Source of the DNA: Jeotgalicoccus psychrophilus DSM 19085
Lineage (GTDB): Bacteria > Bacillota > Bacilli > Staphylococcales > Salinicoccaceae
Direction: 5' to 3'
Length of the DNA: 64,000 nucleotides
Assembly (NCBI RefSeq): GCF_000425845.1
Contig: NZ_AUEF01000014.1
Span: 1-64,000, forward strand
This document shows, piece after piece, positions 52,179 to 60,728 of this stretch (positions are counted from its first letter, which is position 1; the number at the start of each line of letters is the position of its first letter). Below the pieces are notes generated by a model. The model saw only the letters and a list, made by a program, of their open reading frames with translations, was not told where the DNA came from and searched no databases. The position numbers and the translations under genes were made by a program.

Positions 52179-52862
52179 ATGACAAAAAAATTGCTTATTA
52201 CAGGGATATCATTTTTAATACTGTACATCTTCATTGCTGTCAGTGTCATGACTGCCAGCGGTTGGGTAAACCATCTTGATCTTTACTTTATCGAAGCCAT
52301 ACAGAGTACTGTCACTGACTCAAGGGCAGCGGTCATCCTAGTGATGACAGAAATCGGCGGAACCGAGGCAATTGTTGTCCTGACCTTGATTGTTACTGTG
52401 TCATTGTTTATTAAAAAAATGTATACAGCTGCCCTTTGGTTTGGCCTGACTATTTCACTCAGTCCGGGTGTTCTCGTACATTTAATGAAACCTGTTATAG
52501 GCAGAGAACGTCCTGAATTTCTAAGACTAGCTGCAGAGTCCACATACAGCTTTCCGAGCGGTCATTCAACCGCTTCAACTGTTTTTTACGGCATGCTTGG
52601 TCTGATACTGATTCTGTCAGTTCAAAAATTATTATGGAAGAAGATTATTATCGCTTTTATAACAGTTACAATTATTTTATTTGTGATGGCTTCCAGAATA
52701 TATCTCGGCGTGCATTTCCCAACAGATGTACTCGCAGGATTCTCTTTCGGGGCGGCAACTGTGCTATTGTCACTCAGCTTATATCATCTGGCACTTCCAA
52801 AATTCAGCCAGTGGCTTCGTAGTAAAGATATTACTGATAAAAGTCTGTCATTATTCCAATAA
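52179..52862 (+). CDS. PAP2-family phosphatase
   Basis: A 227-aa integral membrane phosphatase with six TM helices. All three PAP2 motifs are present: KPVIGRERPE, YSFPSGHSTAS and SRIYLGVHFPTDVLAG, including the catalytic His residues. Bacterial relatives dephosphorylate undecaprenyl pyrophosphate, phosphatidylglycerol phosphate or phosphatidate; the exact lipid is not decided. The start may be ATG 52173 or 52179, and 52179 gives better spacing from the AGAAG. Single gene with terminator. Confidence 0.9.
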   Translation: MTKKLLITGISFLILYIFIAVSVMTASGWVNHLDLYFIEAIQSTVTDSRAAVILVMTEIGGTEAIVVLTLIVTVSLFIKKMYTAALWFGLTISLSPGVLVHLMKPVIGRERPEFLRLAAESTYSFPSGHSTASTVFYGMLGLILILSVQKLLWKKIIIAFITVTIILFVMASRIYLGVHFPTDVLAGFSFGAATVLLSLSLYHLALPKFSQWLRSKDITDKSLSLFQ

Positions 52863-52895
52863 AAAAAGCATTGCCAATTACGGCAATGCTTTTTG
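52862..52895. terminator. Bidirectional terminator
   Basis: AAAAAGCATTGCC and GGCAATGCTTTTT form a perfect 13-bp stem with a 6-nt loop between the PAP2 gene and the convergent peptide-binding protein gene. Confidence 0.9.
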
Positions 52896-52900
52896 CTGTC

Positions 52901-54574
52901 TTATTCAGGGAATGTTACATTTTCAATTCTGACGATTCCTACCGGGTCTAGTTCAACACCGTCTACAAGTGTATTGTTTACACCGATACCAAGCTGACCG
53001 TAGTATAACGGTGTAATAGGCAGATCTTCCATTAATATTTCTTGTGCTATTGCATATGCTTCAACACGTTCGTTCTCATCAGAAGTCTGCTGTCCTTCTT
53101 CTAAATAACCATCAAGCTCAGAATTAGAGTAATTCCAGCGGTTTCCTGACCCGTCCTGTGAGTCTGTATGGAACATCGGGTACAGCCCATAGTTTGGATC
53201 CCCTGTCACTGTAATCCACTGAAGCATGAACATATCATGGTTACCTTGATTAGCCATATCTAAAAACGCACCAAATTCATATTGTTCAATCGTTACATCG
53301 ATGCCGATTTCTCCTAAAGATTCCTGCATTATTAATGCGATATCTCTATTTTGTTCTGAATCCGATGTCCAGATAGTAGTATCGAAACCGTCAGGCATGC
53401 TGGAATTAGCCATATATTCTTTTGCTAAATCCAAATCAAAGGCCACTTCTTCCATGTCTTCATTGTGAGCGAAAACAGAGGGCGAAATATGATTTTTTGC
53501 ATGGATACCGCGGTTATCCAGCACGCCGCTTATAATTTGCTCTCTGTCCAGAGCATGTGATATTGCCTTTCTGACATTTTCATCGTCAAAAGGTTCTTTT
53601 GTATAGTTGAATGCAAGGTAAGTCATTGATAAGCCGTCCTGGTCAATAATGTCTGTTGATTCATGATCTCGGACTCGGTCCATTGATGACGGATCTACAG
53701 TATCTGTAATGCTGATACCTCCTGTTTCCAACTCAGCCAGACGCGATGAATTCTCAGGGATAACACGATAAGTAACTGTATTAAATTGACGTTCTCCACC
53801 GTGGAAATCCTCAAATTTTTCTAAGACAATTTCGTTACCGGGTATGCGTTCCTGTAACTTCAAGTGACCTGTACCGTCCGGTTTTTCAGAAATAACAGCA
53901 CCGACATGGGTACCGATGTCTTCCGAGACAGCTTCAAAGTCTGTACCTCCTTGTTCACGCAAGTCATAATACTCTTCCAGAGTGACGTCCGAGCCTGCTT
54001 CATCTAAAGCATTTTGATAGTCTTCATCGATAACTTCTTTACTTAAAATACCTGCTGTATTGTGTGCAAGATGACTCGGCAGCGGTGTAAATGGATAATC
54101 TGTTGTTAAAACAATTTCATAGTCATCTGTAATCTCAATATTGTTAATCATCTCGAACATAAATGCAGCTGATGAACCTACTGAAGGGTCGACTACACGT
54201 TCAAGTGTCGCTTTAACATCTTCAGCAGTAAACTCACTGCCGTTATGAAAAGTGGCACCTTCTTTAAGACCGAGTGTCCACTTATCCCCATCCTGTTCAA
54301 ATGAAGTAGCAAGACCTTCTGTTAATTCTAAATCGACTGTTTGTTCAATTAAAGTATCGTAAATCTGAGTTCTCAGCTGCGCGGAGGGTATATCATTCGA
54401 TACGTGAGGATCCAGTGATACTGCTTCACTAATCATCCCAATCACTAAATCTCCCCCGCCGGATTCAGCTTCCGTATCCCCTTCAGCCGCTTCATCCACA
54501 TCACTGTCGTCCGTACAGGCCGCAAGTACTAAAAGCATTGTAAAAAGCATTAATAGCCACAATTTCTTTTGCAT
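52901..54574 (-). CDS. Peptide/glutathione-type ABC transporter substrate-binding lipoprotein
   Basis: A large class-C binding protein of 557 aa (SBP family 5, OppA/DppA/GsiB type) with lipobox LAAC (Cys20). The N-terminal section with SLDPHVSNDIPSAQLRTQIYDTL is typical, as is the later LAFNYTKEPFDDENVRKAISHALDR. No permease or ATPase gene is nearby, so it must use a transporter encoded elsewhere. It lies downstream of two gamma-glutamyl hydrolase genes, which suggests gamma-glutamyl peptides or glutathione as ligand. A cre site overlaps the promoter region. The start (54574) is chosen by signal-peptide length; 54586 is possible. Confidence 0.83.
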   Translation of the reverse strand: MQKKLWLLMLFTMLLVLAACTDDSDVDEAAEGDTEAESGGGDLVIGMISEAVSLDPHVSNDIPSAQLRTQIYDTLIEQTVDLELTEGLATSFEQDGDKWTLGLKEGATFHNGSEFTAEDVKATLERVVDPSVGSSAAFMFEMINNIEITDDYEIVLTTDYPFTPLPSHLAHNTAGILSKEVIDEDYQNALDEAGSDVTLEEYYDLREQGGTDFEAVSEDIGTHVGAVISEKPDGTGHLKLQERIPGNEIVLEKFEDFHGGERQFNTVTYRVIPENSSRLAELETGGISITDTVDPSSMDRVRDHESTDIIDQDGLSMTYLAFNYTKEPFDDENVRKAISHALDREQIISGVLDNRGIHAKNHISPSVFAHNEDMEEVAFDLDLAKEYMANSSMPDGFDTTIWTSDSEQNRDIALIMQESLGEIGIDVTIEQYEFGAFLDMANQGNHDMFMLQWITVTGDPNYGLYPMFHTDSQDGSGNRWNYSNSELDGYLEEGQQTSDENERVEAYAIAQEILMEDLPITPLYYGQLGIGVNNTLVDGVELDPVGIVRIENVTFPE

Positions 54575-54596
54575 AAAACACTTCATCCCCTTTATA

Positions 54597-54610
54597 TGTA
54601 TACGCTTACA
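54597..54610. promoter_or_regulatory. Catabolite-responsive element (cre)
   Basis: TGTATACGCTTACA matches the CcpA cre consensus (TGWAARCGYTWNCA) with one mismatch. It lies 23-36 bp before the binding-protein start, suggesting carbon-catabolite repression. Confidence 0.65.
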
Positions 54611-54669
54611 AACCAGTATACCTTTCGGGAATCGAAATGCCAATCTGTTTTTTTAAAGATTCTGTTAAT

Positions 54670-55383
54670 TTAGCGTTGGAGTTGTGCGGCTGCTTTTATA
54701 AATGCTCTGAATATTTTCTTTGATGCTTCGTCTACTAAATAAGTTCCTTCGGGATGCCACTGAATACCGATAACAAAATCGTGCTGAGCACTCTCCACCG
54801 CTTCGACAATTCTGTCGTCTGTCATTGCAGAAACTTGCAAACCCTCCGCCGGGTATTTGTTTGCCTGATGATGAAAACTGTTTGTCCTAATTTCTGTCTC
54901 ACCGAGAATCTCATGAAGTTTCGTACCTTCTATAATGTTAACTTTATGGGATAAATAATCTTTCGCAGCATCCTGGTTATGCTTCATCGTACTGTCGCCG
55001 TGCTGGGAATAGATATCCTGATACATCGTGCCGCCCTGCTGCACATTTAATATTTGAGCTCCCCGGCATATACCGAGAATCGGCTTGCCTGCTTCAAGGG
55101 CATATTCTATCAGTTTCATTTCATAGAGATCACGCCCCGGTTCTATCGTACCCATTTTCTGATGCGGACTTTCTCCAAAAAATGAAGGCTCAATATCATC
55201 ACCGCCTGATAGCAGCAGTCCGTCAATATTCTCTATCTGCTTTTTAATTAATACGTCGTCTTCTACCTTAGCCAGTATTACCGGTACACCTTCTTCACCT
55301 GCTATCGCAATACTGTAATTCTCAGGCAGCCTAAGTCCGTCACTGCTTATAAACGTTGTTACACCAATAACCGGGTTAGTCAT
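54670..55383 (-). CDS. Class I gamma-glutamyl hydrolase, peptidase C26 (PuuD-like), copy 1
   Basis: A 237-aa glutamine amidotransferase-like hydrolase. The nucleophile Cys is in PILGICRGAQILN, with the His-x-Glu pair in GIQWHPEGTY. C26 enzymes such as PuuD release glutamate from gamma-glutamyl-GABA or similar conjugates. ATG 55383 has GGAGAG upstream. It lies 81 bp after a close paralogue and 95 bp before a peptide-binding lipoprotein, all in one direction. Confidence 0.87.
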   Translation of the reverse strand: MTNPVIGVTTFISSDGLRLPENYSIAIAGEEGVPVILAKVEDDVLIKKQIENIDGLLLSGGDDIEPSFFGESPHQKMGTIEPGRDLYEMKLIEYALEAGKPILGICRGAQILNVQQGGTMYQDIYSQHGDSTMKHNQDAAKDYLSHKVNIIEGTKLHEILGETEIRTNSFHHQANKYPAEGLQVSAMTDDRIVEAVESAQHDFVIGIQWHPEGTYLVDEASKKIFRAFIKAAAQLQR

Positions 55384-55464
55384 ATACTCTCTCCTTACAT
55401 TTAGCATTTTCCTTAGATTTTATCAGAATATTTAAAACTTAACACTAAAAAGAAAAACAGCAGG

Positions 55465-56175
55465 TTATTTTCCTGCTGCTTCTACAAATCTTCTTATAAT
55501 ATTCTGAGAGGATTCATCAGTATGATACCTCTCCTCAGGGTGCCACTGCAGCCCGATAACAAACTCGTGCTCAGTGCTCTCTATCGCTTCTATAATGCCA
55601 TCGTTTGTCTTGGCAGCAACATGGAATCCCGGTGCGACTTCATTCACTGCCTGGTGATGGTTGCTGATTGTAAATATTTCTTCCTGTTTAACAATATCGT
55701 ACATCTTGCTATCTTTTTTAATATTCACTTTATGAGTGAAATGCTCTTTGCTGTCATTCCTCTGGTGCTTAATCAATTCTGTACCTTCTTCTATCTGACT
55801 GTAAATATCCTGGTATATCGTTCCGCCCTCGTGAATATTCAGCATATGTGAACCGCGGCAGATGCCGAGAACTGGTATGCCTCTTTCCAAAGCGTAATCG
55901 ATAAGTTTCCATTCATACTCATCACGTTCAGGTTCTATATTACCTAGTTTCTGATGCGGATCCTGATCATATAATGCCGGATCAACATCATCGCCGCCGG
56001 TCAGCAGCAATGCATCTATATTCTCAACTTGCGCTTTAATTAAATCTTCATTCTCAATTTCAGGTAGCAGCACCGGAACCCCATGTTCTCTGCTGATGAC
56101 ATCTATAAATCTCTTAGGGACTTCCTGATTGTTTTTACCGATAAAAGTTGTGATTCCTATAAGCGGTTGCTTCAT
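55465..56175 (-). CDS. Class I gamma-glutamyl hydrolase, peptidase C26 (PuuD-like), copy 2
   Basis: A 236-aa paralogue of the downstream gene, with the same motifs: GICRGSHMLN for the nucleophile and GLQWHPEERY for the His-Glu pair. The two proteins align along their whole length, so they arose by tandem duplication. GGAG precedes ATG 56175; an upstream in-frame Met is not needed. It is the first gene of the group. The 232-bp region upstream (56176-56407), shared with the divergent DUF2798 gene, contains no gene and no clear operator. Confidence 0.87.
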   Translation of the reverse strand: MKQPLIGITTFIGKNNQEVPKRFIDVISREHGVPVLLPEIENEDLIKAQVENIDALLLTGGDDVDPALYDQDPHQKLGNIEPERDEYEWKLIDYALERGIPVLGICRGSHMLNIHEGGTIYQDIYSQIEEGTELIKHQRNDSKEHFTHKVNIKKDSKMYDIVKQEEIFTISNHHQAVNEVAPGFHVAAKTNDGIIEAIESTEHEFVIGLQWHPEERYHTDESSQNIIRRFVEAAGK

Positions 56176-56407
56176 AATGATTACTCCTTCTATATTCAAT
56201 TCTAAACTCAATAGCTATATATAGCCGGATTTAGAGATATTTAATCATTTTGCTTAAAGGTTTGAAAAAGCACAGGCTTATTTTTGTCGTTTGTGCTAGA
56301 ATAATAAAGTCATTTGCGTAGAGATATTGATATGAAAATTTATATCAAAAATACATGTCGTAAGATACGTCTGCCATACTGAACAACTATATGGATGGAG
56401 AATACAG

Positions 56408-56902
56408 ATGTATAAAGAAAAGAGACTGCCGCAAAGTGCTGCAGAAGGCATTATTTTTATGCTGGTTATATCGTTTATTTCAGTTAACACTATTGCACCG
56501 ATTATTATGTTTATGGAGATTGGGTTAAGCCTTGGAACTTACATTGAGTTCTTTAAAATTATGCCCGTAATGTGGATTATAGTTATACTCCTGGTGAGGT
56601 TTGTTGCCGGTCCTCTGATCGGTAAAATAATGCCGAAATTTCAAGGTGAAACTGATGGATTCAATGCCAGAATTTTACTGAACATCGTAATGAACGTAAC
56701 AATTCTTTCACTGACATTGACTGTCATTGGAACATGGGTAGGCAACAGAGAAATATCGACAGATATCTTCACACGCTTTTTCCCAGTATGGTTTAGAAAC
56801 TTTGGAATTGCGTTCTGGATAGAAGTCCTTGTCGCTCAGCCGATAGCAAGATTTGTCATGGTTAAAATACATGAAAATAAAGCAAGAAAAATAGCTGCAT
56901 AA
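56408..56902 (+). CDS. DUF2798 membrane protein
   Basis: A 164-aa protein with four TM segments (about 14-34, 52-70, 87-110, 130-150) containing two DUF2798-like repeats. The conserved E-x-x-x-F-x-L/M pattern opens each repeat (EGIIFMLVISF). Function not established. A near-perfect ATGGAGA site precedes the ATG. It is a single gene, ending in a strong terminator. Confidence 0.75.
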   Translation: MYKEKRLPQSAAEGIIFMLVISFISVNTIAPIIMFMEIGLSLGTYIEFFKIMPVMWIIVILLVRFVAGPLIGKIMPKFQGETDGFNARILLNIVMNVTILSLTLTVIGTWVGNREISTDIFTRFFPVWFRNFGIAFWIEVLVAQPIARFVMVKIHENKARKIAA

Positions 56903-56937
56903 AAAAGCGCATCTCCGTAAAGGAGATGCGCTTTTAC
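56903..56937. terminator. Bidirectional terminator
   Basis: AAAAGCGCATCTCC and GGAGATGCGCTTTT form a perfect 14-bp stem with GTAAA loop, separating DUF2798 and the end of the mhq operon. Confidence 0.9.
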
Positions 56938-56947
56938 TATTTTAAGA

Positions 56948-57541
56948 TTACTGATTCAGCCATTCTTTACCTGCAATCAGAGCTTCCTCTGGCAGTGTAT
57001 GACCGTTCACCCATACTGTCGTTACAGCGGCGTTGCGCTCTTCAAATAATTTAATAACTCTCTCGCTCTCAGCCTCTGGTACGATAGGGTCTCCCTTACC
57101 TAGTGACAGGAATACTTCCACATCGCTGAAGTCATGTTTTTTCTCAAGATCAGTTGGATATAATGGTGCAAACAGCATTGCTTTTTTAAATTTATCTTCC
57201 TGCTGCAGCATTAATTGAATTGCAATATTCGAACCGTTTGAGAATCCAACGAAGATTACATCTTCCAGTTTAAAATCGTATTCTGTCGCTTTTTCTGCGA
57301 TAAACTCATACAATTCATTGCCGCGGAATTCTAAATCTTCCCAGTCATAATTCCCTTCACCAAGACGTTTGAAGTAACGGTTCATACCGTTTTCTTTAAC
57401 GTTCCCTCTTATACTTAAAACATTATATTCAGGATTTAAAGCTTGTGCTAGCGGTAATAAATCCGTCTCAGTACCGCCTGTTCCGTGAAGTAATACGAAA
57501 ACTGGTGCACCTTTTTTATTTTCATTATAAATATGTTCCAT
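56948..57541 (-). CDS. mhqD: Carboxylesterase/phospholipase MhqD
   Basis: Alpha/beta hydrolase of 197 aa. The nucleophile elbow is VGFSNGSN and the C-terminal His lies in VNGHTLPEE, with Asp in GKGDPIVPE. It belongs to the MhqD/YodD group, induced by quinones and thought to process lipid or quinone-glycolysis products. Last gene of the mhqR operon. The bases TACATAGG before ATG give a weak ribosome site. Confidence 0.87.
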   Translation of the reverse strand: MEHIYNENKKGAPVFVLLHGTGGTETDLLPLAQALNPEYNVLSIRGNVKENGMNRYFKRLGEGNYDWEDLEFRGNELYEFIAEKATEYDFKLEDVIFVGFSNGSNIAIQLMLQQEDKFKKAMLFAPLYPTDLEKKHDFSDVEVFLSLGKGDPIVPEAESERVIKLFEERNAAVTTVWVNGHTLPEEALIAGKEWLNQ

Positions 57542-57561
57542 ACATTAGCGCTCCTCATAAA

Positions 57562-58179
57562 TTATTTTGGTCTTTCAATTGTAAACATACGTCCTATTTC
57601 CGCGTAATCATTGCCGGCCAGTCTGCTGACAGCACTGAGCGCCTCAACATCGATATATCCTTTTTCAGCGTCGTAAATCGAATCATCAAGATGGTAATAT
57701 TCAATTTTTAAAAATAAAACATCGGTCGTTGCTTCGTCACCATCATAAATCACGTGTGAGTCATAAAGACTTGTTTCGAATCTGACTTTCGCTTCTTTTA
57801 ATCCCGGCGGACGGACTGAAGCCGATTTAACGGGTGTAAAGTCTGCATAGTTCAGTTCGCTGTCTTCCGGTGCGAGATTTGCAGCTGTAATGTTAGCGAT
57901 TTCGACATTCGATATATCAACAACATGAACCACGGCTTCTTTTTCAGTCATAATATTTCTCGCCGTGTCTTTCTGTTCACCGTTAACTCTCTGCACTGCA
58001 ATCGACAGCATCGGCGGTTTATATGTGACAATGTTGAAATAGCTGAAAGGTGCCACATTCACAACACCTTCAGCTGATTTTGTCGATACTAGTGCGATGG
58101 GTCTCGGCACCACCGTACCGATCATTATTTTATTTTTTTCTTTAGTTGTTAAATCTTCATTTGAAAAACTAAACATCAT
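57562..58179 (-). CDS. Flavin reductase-like (FMN-binding split barrel) protein
   Basis: A 205-aa protein of the DIM6/NTAB flavin reductase family. The N-terminal NKIMIGTVVPRPIALVST and FSYFNIVTYKPPML form the FMN pocket. In quinone-stress loci such proteins may reduce quinones or supply reduced flavin. It lies between mhqE1 (14 bp) and mhqD (20 bp), so it is a core member of this operon, although S. aureus mhqRED lacks it. GAGGGG precedes ATG. Confidence 0.85.
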   Translation of the reverse strand: MMFSFSNEDLTTKEKNKIMIGTVVPRPIALVSTKSAEGVVNVAPFSYFNIVTYKPPMLSIAVQRVNGEQKDTARNIMTEKEAVVHVVDISNVEIANITAANLAPEDSELNYADFTPVKSASVRPPGLKEAKVRFETSLYDSHVIYDGDEATTDVLFLKIEYYHLDDSIYDAEKGYIDVEALSAVSRLAGNDYAEIGRMFTIERPK

Positions 58180-58192
58180 TATCGCCCCTCAA

Positions 58193-59086
58193 TTAAAGGT
58201 CTAACTTCGGCATTGTTCTTACATACTCTTCTCTTTTGTGTTCATACTGCGCCGGCAGCTGCAGTGAAGAACCAAGTTCTGTCTTGTCTTCATCTACATC
58301 GAATCCAGGTTCATCTGTTGCGAATTCAAAAACAACTTCTCCGCGTTCGCTTGTATAAATAGACTTAAAGTAGTTTCTGTCTCTGACTTCAGTCACACCG
58401 AAATCCTTGCCCTGAAGTAATGTCTTCCATTTTTCTAAAACTTCCAGGTTCGGTACAGACCATGCAATATGATGTACTGTTCCAATACCAAAGCTGCCTC
58501 TAGGTTTTGGCGGAAGCTCAGTGACGATATGATGCTTCTCTTCACCGGCCGTTTCAAAGTGGTAGTTTCTGTCATTAATATTCAGTTCACTTAAGCCCAT
58601 TGTACGCACTAGTAATTCTTTTGTGCCGTCAGGGTTACCCGATAGTAAAACAGCGCCGTGGAACCCGATAATATCCTTTGTATCGGCTTCACTGTCACCT
58701 TCTACTAAAGCGAGCTCAAGTCCGTGAACGTCGTCAAACTGCAGTGTATCTTTACCGAACAGTTCTGTATGTTCAGTTTTGATATTTTGTTCTTTCAAAT
58801 GATTTTCCCATTCAGTCATGCTGCCCTTAGGAATTCTGAAAGCTATTCTGCCAACCTGTCCACCGCCTTTGACTCCCGGTCTGTCGACAACCCAGTTAAA
58901 GAACGTAATAATTGTCCCCGGACTGCCGTCATAATCTCCAAAGTACAAATGATAAACTCCGGGATCATCAAAGTTTACTGTCTGTTTAACCAGTCTTAAA
59001 CCAAGTACATCTCTGTAATATTTTATATTTTCATTCGGATCACCAACTATTGCAGTAATATGGTGAATTCTTTTAATTGCTTCCAT
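58193..59086 (-). CDS. mhqE: Ring-cleaving dioxygenase MhqE-like, copy 1
   Basis: Vicinal-oxygen-chelate dioxygenase of 297 aa with two tandem VOC modules (about 7-130 and about 150-280). Metal ligands are seen as His in RIHHITA, His in VHHIAWSV and Glu in VVFEFATDE. Members of this group (MhqA/E/O) cleave the aromatic ring of hydroquinones produced from toxic quinones. The paralogue MhqE2 is 18 bp upstream. Part of the mhqR operon. Confidence 0.88.
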   Translation of the reverse strand: MEAIKRIHHITAIVGDPNENIKYYRDVLGLRLVKQTVNFDDPGVYHLYFGDYDGSPGTIITFFNWVVDRPGVKGGGQVGRIAFRIPKGSMTEWENHLKEQNIKTEHTELFGKDTLQFDDVHGLELALVEGDSEADTKDIIGFHGAVLLSGNPDGTKELLVRTMGLSELNINDRNYHFETAGEEKHHIVTELPPKPRGSFGIGTVHHIAWSVPNLEVLEKWKTLLQGKDFGVTEVRDRNYFKSIYTSERGEVVFEFATDEPGFDVDEDKTELGSSLQLPAQYEHKREEYVRTMPKLDL

Positions 59087-59104
59087 ATTTAATTTTCTCC
59101 TTTA

Positions 59105-60064
59105 TTATCTATTTCTCGTTGTATCAAACGGTCTGATTGAAGCTTCGATTTGTGCACGTTTCGGCTCTAAGAACGGTGGTAATGCTAAGCTTTCTCCTAA
59201 TGTTTCATACGGCTCATCATCCATGAATCCGGGACCATCTGTAGATAGTTCAATTAAAATATGTCCGACACGTGCATACAGTGCTTCAAAGTAGAAACGA
59301 TCTACAAGTCCTGAATTGCCCATACCCATCTGACGGTATTTTTCTTCCCATGCTGCAAGTGCCGCGTGGTCTTCTACTCTGAATGAAACATGGTGTACTT
59401 CACCGTAGCCCTGTCGTCCTTCAGTACCTTCGTCTTTACGAAGAATGACTTGTCCGCCGTTACCGCCTTCACCGACGTTTAATAACGTTACATTGTCTTC
59501 TTCAAGAATCGGTGTCATACCGTAAATTTCCTGCAGTACTTTTTTGAAGTCATCGTAATAACTTACTGTAATTTCAATTGGGCCGAGACCATATACTGCT
59601 TTATCTTCAGGCACAGGACCATTTTTCCATGGTTTTCCCGGCGCTACACCTTCGTTATTTTCATCTGAGAATAACTGATATCTCTGCCCGTCAGCTTCTT
59701 CAAACGGCAGTATTTTTTTGCCAAACAGTTCTTTTATACCGTCATGTTTTACATTGTTTTCTTCAAAACGATTTAAATAGAATTCAAGTGCTGCATCATT
59801 CGGCACTCTGAGGCCTGTTCTTGAAATAGAGTTAGTTCCTCTTGAGCCTTTAGGGTTGTTCGGGAAATCGAAGAAAGTCATATCCGTACCTGGTGAGCCT
59901 TCATCATCAGCAAAGAAAGTGTGATATGTCTGAATGTCATCCTGGTTTACAGTCTTCTTAACTAAACGCATACCGACAACTTCCGTCATAAAATCATAGT
60001 TTCTCATCGCATTGTCTGTCATTGCTGTTACGTGGTGTATTCCTTTTAAATTTTCATTAGTCAT
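59105..60064 (-). CDS. Ring-cleaving dioxygenase MhqE-like, copy 2
   Basis: A 319-aa paralogue of the downstream dioxygenase with the same VOC arrangement. Metal ligands are in GIHHVTAM (N-terminal), VHHVSFRV and HILIELSTDGPGF. The two genes share their C-terminal pattern PPFLEPKR/LPAQYEHKR and come from an old duplication. ATG 60064 has GGAGGAAG upstream; the extension from 60079 is not needed. It is 18 bp downstream of mhqR. Confidence 0.87.
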   Translation of the reverse strand: MTNENLKGIHHVTAMTDNAMRNYDFMTEVVGMRLVKKTVNQDDIQTYHTFFADDEGSPGTDMTFFDFPNNPKGSRGTNSISRTGLRVPNDAALEFYLNRFEENNVKHDGIKELFGKKILPFEEADGQRYQLFSDENNEGVAPGKPWKNGPVPEDKAVYGLGPIEITVSYYDDFKKVLQEIYGMTPILEEDNVTLLNVGEGGNGGQVILRKDEGTEGRQGYGEVHHVSFRVEDHAALAAWEEKYRQMGMGNSGLVDRFYFEALYARVGHILIELSTDGPGFMDDEPYETLGESLALPPFLEPKRAQIEASIRPFDTTRNR

Positions 60065-60082
60065 AATATCTTCCTCCAAATT

Positions 60083-60523
60083 TTATTTAAGCAGGCCTTC
60101 TGCGTGCAGCCCAATTCGTTTTAATAAGTTAATTGCATTTTCTACTTCATCGTCATTCCACTCATCAAAGATTGTATTAATCAGTGCTTCCTGTTCAACA
60201 ACTCTTGTATCCATATACTGTTTACCAACATCGGTAATACATGCAAACATTACTCTTCTGTCATCTGGACAGGGTCTTCTGTAAATAAAGTCTTTCTTTT
60301 CAAGCTTATCTATAACGTAAGTAATACTGCCGCCGCCCATAAGTATTTTCTTGCCGATAGCCTGTATCGGCTGGTCACCTTTGTGATACAGCAATTCCAT
60401 TACCGCATATTCATTGAGGTTAATTTCCTTCTTTAAAAAGTCCTGTTTAATAAGTTTTTGTACGGACTGTGAGGATTTTATAAAAACAGTAAATGCTTTT
60501 ATCCGTGCTTCTTTTTCATTCAT
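60083..60523 (-). CDS. mhqR: MarR-type quinone-sensing repressor MhqR
   Basis: A 146-aa MarR winged-helix protein. The recognition region is IQAIGKKILMGGGSITYVIDKLE and the wing is PCPDDRRVMFACI. Cys85 and Cys95 are present; S. aureus MhqR has a Cys95 discussed in quinone sensing, so the position is conserved. First gene of the operon it should repress. Twin 12-bp palindromes surround its promoter. Confidence 0.9.
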   Translation of the reverse strand: MNEKEARIKAFTVFIKSSQSVQKLIKQDFLKKEINLNEYAVMELLYHKGDQPIQAIGKKILMGGGSITYVIDKLEKKDFIYRRPCPDDRRVMFACITDVGKQYMDTRVVEQEALINTIFDEWNDDEVENAINLLKRIGLHAEGLLK

Positions 60524-60558
60524 GTCTGCACCTCCTTCTACTAGTACTTTTAAAATAT

Positions 60559-60570
60559 ATTAAATTTAAT
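60559..60570. promoter_or_regulatory. MhqR operator candidate, proximal
   Basis: The 12-bp perfect palindrome ATTAAATTTAAT lies 9 bp after the -10 box, covering the expected transcription start. An identical copy is at 60617-60628. Confidence 0.6.
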
Positions 60571-60578
60571 CTATTTGT

Positions 60579-60607
60579 AGTATAAACATTCGAAATCGAA
60601 ATATCAA
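60579..60607 (-). promoter_or_regulatory. mhqR operon promoter
   Basis: On the minus strand -35 TTGATA (60602-60607), 17-bp spacer and -10 TATACT (60579-60584). Transcription would start about 50 bp before mhqR. The two ATTAAATTTAAT palindromes flank the promoter on both sides. Confidence 0.7.
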
Positions 60608-60616
60608 GAATAATAC

Positions 60617-60628
60617 ATTAAATTTAAT
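60617..60628. promoter_or_regulatory. MhqR operator candidate, distal
   Basis: A second identical 12-bp palindrome ATTAAATTTAAT lies just upstream of the mhqR -35 and 58 bp from the first (start to start), about 5.5 helical turns. It could also touch the divergent GNAT gene at 60729. Confidence 0.55.
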
Positions 60629-60728
60629 ATACTTTTTATACACTTAGTTATCTGAATATTTATTGTATTGAGATTCTTGATATGCTAATGTTATGAAAAA
60701 ATTACTTATACTATAAAGAAGGTTTGAA

